Origin: Pedobacter sp. V48 | Lineage (GTDB): Bacteria > Bacteroidota > Bacteroidia > Sphingobacteriales > Sphingobacteriaceae | NCBI RefSeq assembly: GCF_000523515.1 | Contig: NZ_AWRU01000005.1 | Location: forward strand, 335,316-394,409 | Direction of reading: 5' to 3' | Length of the DNA: 59,094 nucleotides | In this document: one piece after another, positions 52,694 to 59,094 of the stretch | How the letters are laid out: each line of letters opens with the position of its first letter | How positions within the stretch are numbered: position 1 is the stretch's first letter | Program-made: the position numbers and the translations under genes | Notes under the pieces: model-generated | Seen by the model: only the letters and a program-made list of their open reading frames with translations | What the model was told of the DNA's origin: nothing | Database searches by the model: none

Positions 52694-53266
52694 ATGACTG
52701 ATTATAGCGAATTTAATGATTCTGAGCTAGCTAACCTGCTGAAGGAAGGAAATCAGTATGCTTATACCGAAATATTTGAGAGATATAAAGGCTTGCTTTA
52801 CAAACATGCATTTCGTTTGCTCAATGATCAGGAAGAGGCTAATGACATCATTCAGGATCTTTTTTTGACCCTTTGGCAAAAGAAGGCTGAACTTAGTTTC
52901 AGAACTTCATTGTCTTCGTATCTCTACAGCGCAGTGCGCAATAGGATATTTGACCTGATCAGCCATCAGAAAGTAGCTTCTAAATATCTGAATTCCATCA
53001 AAGTTTTTGTCGAGCAGGGCGATTACATTACCGATGAGCAGGTTCGTGGAAATGAACTGTCCAGGATTATCGAAAAGGAAATTGCTGCTCTTCCCCCAAA
53101 GATGAGAAAAGTCTTCGAATTGAGCCGTCAGGGGGAACTGTCTTATAAAGAGATTGGCAGACAACTGAATATTTCTGATAAAACAGTAAAGCAGCAAGCC
53201 TATAATGCAGTAAAAATTCTCAAGCTAAAGATCAATTCTTACCTCTCACTTTTCCCTTTTTTATAA
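52694..53266 (+). CDS. ECF-type RNA polymerase sigma factor (FecI/SigZ-like)
   Basis: This 190-residue ECF sigma factor has region 2 (about 20-90, with DIIQDLFLTLW as the -10-contacting part) and region 4 (about 125-180, with LSRQGELSYKEIGRQLNIS as the HTH). In Bacteroidota this type is paired with a FecR anti-sigma factor and a SusC/D pair; all three follow here. It would direct expression of the susC gene at 54709. ATG 52694 (MTDYSEF) is chosen from the promoter position. Confidence 0.92.
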   Translation: MTDYSEFNDSELANLLKEGNQYAYTEIFERYKGLLYKHAFRLLNDQEEANDIIQDLFLTLWQKKAELSFRTSLSSYLYSAVRNRIFDLISHQKVASKYLNSIKVFVEQGDYITDEQVRGNELSRIIEKEIAALPPKMRKVFELSRQGELSYKEIGRQLNISDKTVKQQAYNAVKILKLKINSYLSLFPFL

Positions 53267-53346
53267 TTTTTTTATTTTTCTTCTAATACCTTTCAGGTGG
53301 TTCCCCGTCTTAAGGTTATAAAGGGGTAAACAGCCTCTTGCTGATT

Positions 53347-54477
53347 ATGGAAGAAAAGCAAATCACCGAGCTGTTGGAAAAATATAAGAACGGATTACTG
53401 GATGACCGGGAAAAGGCAATACTCGAAAGCTGGTATCTTCAGCAGGCGGACAACAGTCCGCATGAGATCAGCGATGATGACCTGAACCATAACTTGGAGT
53501 ATATCGCCGCCGGCCTTCCTTTAAAATACCAAAAGCCTGAATATCAATTGTGGAAACGCGTGGGTTCCGCCGCTGCAATTCTTCTGATGGCAGGACTGGG
53601 CTATTATTTTTTCCGCCCTGAGCAGTTAACTATAACTACTCCTGTAGTTAAAATGCAGGATGTGTCTCCAGGTGCGAACAAGGCTGTTCTCACACTGGGC
53701 AATGGGAAAAAGATCAGCATTACAGATGCCAAGGATGGAGAACTGGCCAGTCAGGCTGGTATCAGCATTAAAAAGACAGCAGACGGACAATTGGTTTACA
53801 GTGTAGATGATGTGGATAATGCGGGTAAAAACCCTGTATTCAATACCATTGAAACGCCAAGAGGTGGGCAGTACCAGATCGTATTGCCTGATGGCACAAA
53901 GGTTTGGCTCAATGCAGCTTCGAGCCTCAAATTTCCGGCGAGCTTTTCAGGTTTGGCCAGCAGAAAGGTGGAGCTGAACGGCGAGGCCTATCTTGAAGTA
54001 GCCAAGGATAAAACGCATCCATTTATTGTAAAAACACCACAGCAAGAGGTTGAAGTATTGGGAACTCATTTCAACGTGAATACATACAGCGATGAAGATG
54101 CGATAAAAACGACCTTGCTGGAAGGAGCTGTTCTAGTGCACCTGGAAGGACAAAAAGACATCAGGCTTGTGCCAGGACAACAGTCCGCCATTCGCAAAGC
54201 CAGTCCTGCAACGGTAAGCGTAGTGGATGTGAATGAGGCCATTGCCTGGAAGAAAGGCAATTTTGAATTTAACAATGAAAATGTATATCAGATCATGCGG
54301 AAGGTTGCCAGATGGTATGATGTACAGGTAATTTATGAAGGAGAGATCCCGCTCAGTACGATGGAAGGTACCATGTCCCGGTTCCAGAATGTCTCGAAAA
54401 TATTGGATATCATGCAAAGTACCGGCCTGGTCAAGTTTAGAATTGAAGGCCGGAAAATATACGTCAGTAAAATATAG
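53347..54477 (+). CDS. FecR-family anti-sigma factor
   Basis: The product has 376 residues: a cytoplasmic N-terminal sigma-binding helix region (about 1-75, with LLEKYKNGLLDDREKAILESW in two parts), one membrane helix (about 78-97), a periplasmic FecR domain (about 165-260, with TPRGGQYQIVLPDGTKVWLNA in two parts) and a C-terminal DUF4974/STN-interacting domain (about 300-375). It holds the ECF sigma factor inactive until the SusC STN domain signals. ATG 53347 is preferred over TTG 53338. The gap to susC is 231 bp. Confidence 0.93.
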   Translation: MEEKQITELLEKYKNGLLDDREKAILESWYLQQADNSPHEISDDDLNHNLEYIAAGLPLKYQKPEYQLWKRVGSAAAILLMAGLGYYFFRPEQLTITTPVVKMQDVSPGANKAVLTLGNGKKISITDAKDGELASQAGISIKKTADGQLVYSVDDVDNAGKNPVFNTIETPRGGQYQIVLPDGTKVWLNAASSLKFPASFSGLASRKVELNGEAYLEVAKDKTHPFIVKTPQQEVEVLGTHFNVNTYSDEDAIKTTLLEGAVLVHLEGQKDIRLVPGQQSAIRKASPATVSVVDVNEAIAWKKGNFEFNNENVYQIMRKVARWYDVQVIYEGEIPLSTMEGTMSRFQNVSKILDIMQSTGLVKFRIEGRKIYVSKI

Positions 54478-54535
54478 GACTTAGGCCAGGCAAGGCATAT
54501 TTCCGCTAATAACCTAACCATTAACCAAATAAAAC

Positions 54536-54565
54536 ATGAAAAGAAAACTACGACATCCGCATTAA
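54536..54565 (+). CDS. Possible 9-residue leader peptide before susC
   Basis: MKRKLRHPH followed by a stop lies in the 231-bp leader between FecR and SusC genes. It is very basic. Downstream a near-perfect inverted repeat (CGTGAAAGTG and CACTTCCACG, 54599-54624) could form a hairpin. A leader role is speculative. Confidence 0.2.
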   Translation: MKRKLRHPH

Positions 54566-54708
54566 CCAAATGCAGAAGGGCCCCCGTAAAAACAAAACGT
54601 GAAAGTGTTAGAGCACTTCCACGCCAATTGTCAGGGTCACCCTTATCCGGATTTTCATCCTGGAAAAATTGATTAGAATCTAGTGTTAAACCCAAACAGA
54701 ACAAAAGT

Positions 54709-57700
54709 ATGAATTTAAATGCTTTTCACAAGATGGCAAGGCCCATGCCTGGCCTGCTGTCGAAAATTTTATTCGTTATGCGAATCACCACGTTTTTATT
54801 ATTTGTAATGCTCATGCAGGTCAGTGCTTCTGGCCGTGCCCAGAGAATTACATTGTCGGAAAAAAATGCTTCTTTGAAAAAGGTGATCGAAAAGATCCGC
54901 CAGCAAAGCAATTATGATTTTTTCTATATCAAGGATAACCTGAAGTCGGCAAAACCCGTCGACATTCAATTGAATGGCGTCTCGGTTGAAGAAGCGCTTA
55001 AGGCCATATTTGTAGGTCAGCCCCTAGGATATGAACTGAAAGACCGGGTAGTGGTGATCAAAATGAAACCAAGAGCCCTGATCTCCGCATTGGCACCTGT
55101 ATTTAAATCCGTGGATGTGGGCGGCAGAATTACCGATCAGATTGGTGTAGTCATTCCGGGAGTGAGCGTAAAGATCAAGAATACCCAGAGGGGTACGGTT
55201 ACCGATGCGGATGGTAGGTTTCAGTTAAGTCTGGTCAAAGGAGATGTTCTGGTGATGAGCTATGTAGGTTTTCAGACAAAGGAGCTTGTTTACGATGGAC
55301 AATCGACCATTGAGGTGATCATGGAACAAACCAATAACGCACTTGGAGAAGTTGTGGTGATTGGTTATGGTGCCGTAAAACAAAGAAATTTGACCGGCGC
55401 GATTGTGCAGGTTAAGGGAAAGGACCTCAATTCAAGTGTGGCCTCTAGTTTCCAGCAAACGCTGCAGGGGAAGGCTTCAGGAGTTCAGGTCATTCAATCG
55501 ACCGGGCAGCCAGGGGCAGGTGTTAAAGTACAGATCAGGAGTAATCCTTCTTTTGCCGATGCAGGTGTTTTATATGTGATCGACGGTGTGACGGTAAATG
55601 ATGCAGCCGGACAGCCTGCTTTGGGAGGAACTGTAGGCGGATCAAGATATGCGTCTGGGGGAGTGGATAAATCTCCGCTTAACTTTATCAATCCAAATGA
55701 TATCGAGTCCATACAATTCTTAAAGGACGCGAGCGCGGCCTCTATTTATGGCGCCAGGGCCGGTGCGGGGGTAGTCCTGATCACCACCAAAAGAGGTGCA
55801 GAAGGCAAATCCACGATTGAATATACCGGCTCTTACGGAAGCCAGCGCGCTGATAAAATGTACCCTGTTTTCGGTGCAAAGGATTATATGATCCAGCGCA
55901 ACCTGCTTCGCGAGGAAAGATGGTACAGAGACAATAAAATCGCACCTTATTACGGCACCGTTGATGCCGGTTCGGTAGATCCCTATGTACCTGTGTTTAC
56001 CCAAACCCAGATCAATGGGGCTGAAGCGGCTAACCAGGCGGCCACCGATGCGATCACTCGCAACGGATATACCCAGCAACATAACCTTTCACTTTCGGGC
56101 GGTAATGGCAAAACCTCTTATTTTGCTTCAGGTAATTACTTTGACCAAAAAGGTGTGATTATCGGAACAGATTACAAAAGATACAATGGAAGGTTAAATA
56201 TAGACCAGATCGTCTCTGATAAGATCAAAATTGGTGCAAGTATTATTGCTTCGAACTCTGATGCCAATAATACCATTACCGGTGGAGCCAATGAAAATGG
56301 GGGCATTGTGACCGCTGCAATTTATTGGGCGCCATCAGTGGCACTTAGAAGTCCTGATGGAGGTTATCCATTAAGCCCATATTATCCGACTATTCCCAAT
56401 CCCTTGTCTTATGCAACAGTAACCGATAAAACAAAAGCAAATCGCTTACTGAGCACGGCCTACGGGGAATGGACCATTCTGGAGGGGTTAAAAGCGAAGG
56501 CTAATTTCAGCTTTGATCAATCAGTCTCTAAAAGATCGTCCTATTTCCCCAAAACCTTTTTGTTTGGAAGCCAGGCCAATGGTTCGGCAAGTATTTCTGA
56601 ATCAGATACGCAATCCAAATTATTTGAATATACTTTGTCCTATAACAAGAACCTTTCAGAGAAACACAACCTGAACGCAGTTGCGGGTTATACTTACCAG
56701 CGATCCGATTGGGAAGGATTCAATGCAGGGAACCAGAATTTCCTTTCTGATGTGGCCCTGTACTATTCATTGGGTTCGGGACAGTCAGACAAACCAACGG
56801 TGGGATCCAGTAAAAGCCAGATTACCTGGGCATCGTATTTTGCCAGGGCAATTTATACGTATAATGGCAATATTACCCTTCAGGCCTCCATCAGACGTGA
56901 CGGATCTTCCTTATTTGCTGAAAATAAAAAATGGGGATATTTTCCTTCCGTTTCGGCCGGTTGGGTATTGTCTGATGAGGCTTTTGTCAAGTCCATCAAA
57001 CCGATTTCTTTCCTTAAGCTTAGGGTGGGTTACGGAGAAACAGGTAACAGTGCTTTTGAGGGGGCTGCCTTTGCACAATACGGAACCTCGCAAAGTGCTT
57101 ACTTTGGATCAAACACAGTCAGCGCTGGTCTGGTGCTTTCGCGTGCGGCGAACCCCAATCTCACCTGGGAGACTGCCGGGGAATTTAATATCGGATTGGA
57201 TTATGGCTTGTTCAATGACAGGATTTCGGGCTCTTTTGATTATTTTAACAAAACCATCAGGAACCTGATTTCATTTATTCCTTATCCTTCAGGTTTTATC
57301 ATCGAGGGCGTTTACGGTAATGCCGGTAAAACAAGGTCAAGGGGATATGATATAGGTCTGCAGATCAAAAATATCGTATCCTCATCTGGAGATGGATTTA
57401 CCTGGTCAACGAACCTCACGTTCTCTCATTACCTGAATTATTGGGTGAAACGCTCAGATCAGGCCTTAAAGGTTCTTGAAAAATATGAGCCTGTATCTGG
57501 TAAAGGTGCACTGTTTCTGCCTTTCAAGGGATATCAGTCTGCCGGTCTGTTTACCGGACATTTTGGTAGTGCCCCTTCGCAAATGCCTGGGATGCTTCCC
57601 GGGGGCGTGATCATCAGGGATATTCACGGTTACGATGCTTCAAGTAACCTGGTAGGTCCGGACGGGAAAATTACTGCTGCGGATTTGCAGTACATTGGAA

Positions 57701-58191
57701 ACAGGGATCCGGAATTTAATTTTGGAATAGGGAACAGGTTCAGTTACAAGAGTTTTGACCTGAACATATTTATGTCGGGTATCAAACAAAAGAAATGGTC
57801 ACCCTATCTAAACGGCAGAGCTACGGAAAAAACAACCGATTCTTTCGGTTTTAATGCCATGCCTGTTTCGGCTACCCGCTGGAGCTTCCAGAATCCTTCA
57901 GGGAATTTTCCGACTTCATTATATGATGCAACCTATAGCGGATACCAGGATGCGTCGGATTACTGGCTGGTAAATGCTACCTTTTTGCGCTGCAGGAACA
58001 TCACACTTGGTTATTCACTCCCTGAGCGATTAATGGCAAAACAGCATGTGTTCTCTAAGATCAGGCTCTCTTTTGATGTTCAGAATCCTTTTACCATTAC
58101 CAATTATCCCGGACTTGATCCGGAGCTGAATACAGATAATTTTTATCCGTTGGTAAAAAGCTATGTTTTTGGTATCAATGCGTCATTTTAA
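54709..58191 (+). CDS. SusC/RagA-family TonB-dependent transporter with STN domain
   Basis: This 1160-residue outer-membrane protein has a long signal region (hydrophobic about 23-42), then an STN (secretin/TonB N-terminal) signalling domain (about 50-110), a CarboxypepD_reg-like domain (about 137-215), a plug (about 225-355) and a barrel ending in Phe. The STN domain marks it as a transducer: substrate binding is relayed to the FecR protein encoded upstream. SusC with the SusD lipoprotein (58209) imports an oligosaccharide; the substrate cannot be told from sequence. Confidence 0.95.
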   Translation: MNLNAFHKMARPMPGLLSKILFVMRITTFLLFVMLMQVSASGRAQRITLSEKNASLKKVIEKIRQQSNYDFFYIKDNLKSAKPVDIQLNGVSVEEALKAIFVGQPLGYELKDRVVVIKMKPRALISALAPVFKSVDVGGRITDQIGVVIPGVSVKIKNTQRGTVTDADGRFQLSLVKGDVLVMSYVGFQTKELVYDGQSTIEVIMEQTNNALGEVVVIGYGAVKQRNLTGAIVQVKGKDLNSSVASSFQQTLQGKASGVQVIQSTGQPGAGVKVQIRSNPSFADAGVLYVIDGVTVNDAAGQPALGGTVGGSRYASGGVDKSPLNFINPNDIESIQFLKDASAASIYGARAGAGVVLITTKRGAEGKSTIEYTGSYGSQRADKMYPVFGAKDYMIQRNLLREERWYRDNKIAPYYGTVDAGSVDPYVPVFTQTQINGAEAANQAATDAITRNGYTQQHNLSLSGGNGKTSYFASGNYFDQKGVIIGTDYKRYNGRLNIDQIVSDKIKIGASIIASNSDANNTITGGANENGGIVTAAIYWAPSVALRSPDGGYPLSPYYPTIPNPLSYATVTDKTKANRLLSTAYGEWTILEGLKAKANFSFDQSVSKRSSYFPKTFLFGSQANGSASISESDTQSKLFEYTLSYNKNLSEKHNLNAVAGYTYQRSDWEGFNAGNQNFLSDVALYYSLGSGQSDKPTVGSSKSQITWASYFARAIYTYNGNITLQASIRRDGSSLFAENKKWGYFPSVSAGWVLSDEAFVKSIKPISFLKLRVGYGETGNSAFEGAAFAQYGTSQSAYFGSNTVSAGLVLSRAANPNLTWETAGEFNIGLDYGLFNDRISGSFDYFNKTIRNLISFIPYPSGFIIEGVYGNAGKTRSRGYDIGLQIKNIVSSSGDGFTWSTNLTFSHYLNYWVKRSDQALKVLEKYEPVSGKGALFLPFKGYQSAGLFTGHFGSAPSQMPGMLPGGVIIRDIHGYDASSNLVGPDGKITAADLQYIGNRDPEFNFGIGNRFSYKSFDLNIFMSGIKQKKWSPYLNGRATEKTTDSFGFNAMPVSATRWSFQNPSGNFPTSLYDATYSGYQDASDYWLVNATFLRCRNITLGYSLPERLMAKQHVFSKIRLSFDVQNPFTITNYPGLDPELNTDNFYPLVKSYVFGINASF

Positions 58192-58208
58192 TCATTAAAG
58201 AAAAAGTC

Positions 58209-59094
58209 ATGAAAATTTATCAATATAAAAAACTACCGAAATTATTGCTTGCTGTCTGTGCTTTCAGCTGCGTCCTTTTTTTTGGAGCTTGCGAAAAAGG
58301 GCTTGATTATGTGAGTTATGGAGATTTGTCTACCATAGTTAAAACACCGGAAGGTGCTGGTGCGGCGACCAGCGCGGCCTATACCGGCATGGCTGGCGGG
58401 AGCGACTGGCAGGGCGGCTGGACGGCAGGAACTTATGCCTGGCGCACGCAGGCAATGATGTCAACAGATGAGGGCGTTTGTGCATGGGGCGGTAACTGGG
58501 CAAATCTTCGTAATTTGAACTATAATCCGGATTTCGATTGGATCACACACAATTACGGTCGCTACCTACCTTATATTTCAAGAATAACCATTACCATAGA
58601 TGACATCCAGACCCTGTCGATGGATGAAACCCTAAAGAAGCGTTATGTGGGAGAATTGAAAGCACTGCGGGCACATTATGCACAACTGCTTTATTTCGCC
58701 TATGGCCCGGTTACTATTGTAACCGATCCTAAGGTTGCGGCTGACCCGAATGCTCCTTTTGTTCCCAGACCATCCAGCAGTGAGGTGGTTGTGCAGATTG
58801 AAAAGGATTATTCGGATGCGGCGGCCGTATTACCGGACAAATTTACGGGAAGTGACTATGGACGTTTTTCAAAAGCTGCAGTGTTAACTGGCTTGATGAA
58901 ATTATACATGCATGAGAAAAACTGGCCGAAAGCAGTATCAACAGGTATGCAGATCAAAACGATGGGTTATTCACTGCAGGCGAATTACGAGGATATTTTT
59001 AGTATTGCCAATAAAGGAGGGGCCTCAACAGAGATCATCTTAGCAATTGTGTGTACCCCAACGGGCGGAGACCAATATACCAATATGTGGCTTG
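58209..59094 (+). CDS. SusD/RagB-family nutrient-binding lipoprotein (partial)
   Basis: A start at ATG 58209, 17 bp after the susC stop, opens a frame that runs off the window end (295 codons seen; the family usually has 450-600). It has a signal peptide with lipobox FFGAC (Cys about 28) and, after it, SusD/RagB-type segments: ELKALRAHYAQLLYFAYG and the TPR-like helices that follow (EVVVQIEKDYSDAAAVLP, RFSKAAVLTGLMKLYMH). It caps the SusC barrel and captures the glycan. Confidence 0.93.
   Translation, partial: MKIYQYKKLPKLLLAVCAFSCVLFFGACEKGLDYVSYGDLSTIVKTPEGAGAATSAAYTGMAGGSDWQGGWTAGTYAWRTQAMMSTDEGVCAWGGNWANLRNLNYNPDFDWITHNYGRYLPYISRITITIDDIQTLSMDETLKKRYVGELKALRAHYAQLLYFAYGPVTIVTDPKVAADPNAPFVPRPSSSEVVVQIEKDYSDAAAVLPDKFTGSDYGRFSKAAVLTGLMKLYMHEKNWPKAVSTGMQIKTMGYSLQANYEDIFSIANKGGASTEIILAIVCTPTGGDQYTNMWL

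Noticed and set aside
56681..57268. 195-codon plus-strand frame inside susC
   Set aside because: It lies wholly within the SusC barrel in another frame and has no recognisable features.
1..59094. CRISPR array, tRNA, rRNA or complete insertion sequence
   Set aside because: No regularly spaced exact repeats, no cloverleaf with a conserved T-loop, and no transposase with terminal repeats were seen; a covariance-model search would be needed to exclude small RNAs.

Overview
The window looks like a chromosomal segment of a Bacteroidota bacterium, most likely a Pedobacter-like member of the Sphingobacteriaceae. The reasons are a SusC/SusD pair with an adjacent ECF sigma factor and FecR, TonB receptors with carboxypeptidase-regulatory-like extensions, TlpA/DUF4369 redoxins, promoters of the TTTG / TAnnTTTG type, and no regular Shine-Dalgarno sequences. 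The species assignment is inference; no rRNA or tRNA gene was found.

Layout. (1) 119-2143: a TlpA-type redox lipoprotein and a small HTH protein. (2) 2320-11021: a seven-gene tripartite ABC efflux operon (membrane-fusion protein, TolC, an unrecognised 50-residue secreted-type peptide, MacB-like ATPase, two FtsX-type permeases) that ends with its own NtrC-type activator and NtrB-type kinase. ACTGTC dyads and a -24/-12-like element precede it. (3) 11169-21550: small accessory genes: a PepSY-like secreted protein, a frameshifted S41 peptidase, a RibD-like reductase, epoxide-hydrolase-like and Ohr proteins, an SDR with an HxlR regulator, a LytS/LytTR pair, DUF1223 and DoxX. (4) 21682-35799: a seven-repeat lipoprotein, a TonB receptor with a redoxin, three carbohydrate-active or carbohydrate-like secreted enzymes (an unclassified 784-residue protein, GH16, GH78 rhamnosidase), an AAC(3)-I-like acetyltransferase and an AlkZ/YcaQ-like glycosylase. 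(5) 35871-48775: a dense detoxification island in which regulator + reductase + exporter modules recur: HxlR/AzoR, AraC/DoxX, TetR-SDR-MFS, MocR/AzoR-EamA, and SDR-AraC/MFS, many separated by perfect bidirectional hairpins. (6) 49001-51041: an aromatic aminotransferase and prephenate dehydrogenase. (7) 51154-52281: an unrecognised three-gene minus-strand operon with a mobile-element flavour. (8) 52694-59094: ECF sigma, FecR, STN-bearing SusC and the first part of SusD, i.e. a glycan-uptake locus with trans-envelope signalling that runs off the window end.

How the genes work together. The efflux operon of region 2 appears to be a self-regulating sigma-54 unit: kinase and activator sense an envelope or peptide cue and drive their own export machinery. 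In region 5, electrophile, quinone or drug sensors each control a nearby NAD(P)H or FMN reductase and often an efflux pump; the HxlR/AzoR pair is laid out like the Bacillus YodB/azoR1 quinone switch. In region 8, substrate binding by SusC/D would be relayed by the STN domain to FecR, releasing the ECF sigma factor.

The most novel candidates are the 50-residue peptide inside the efflux operon, the three-gene operon at 51154-52281, the unclassified 784-residue secreted protein, and the 18-bp-periodic operator arrays next to HxlR genes.
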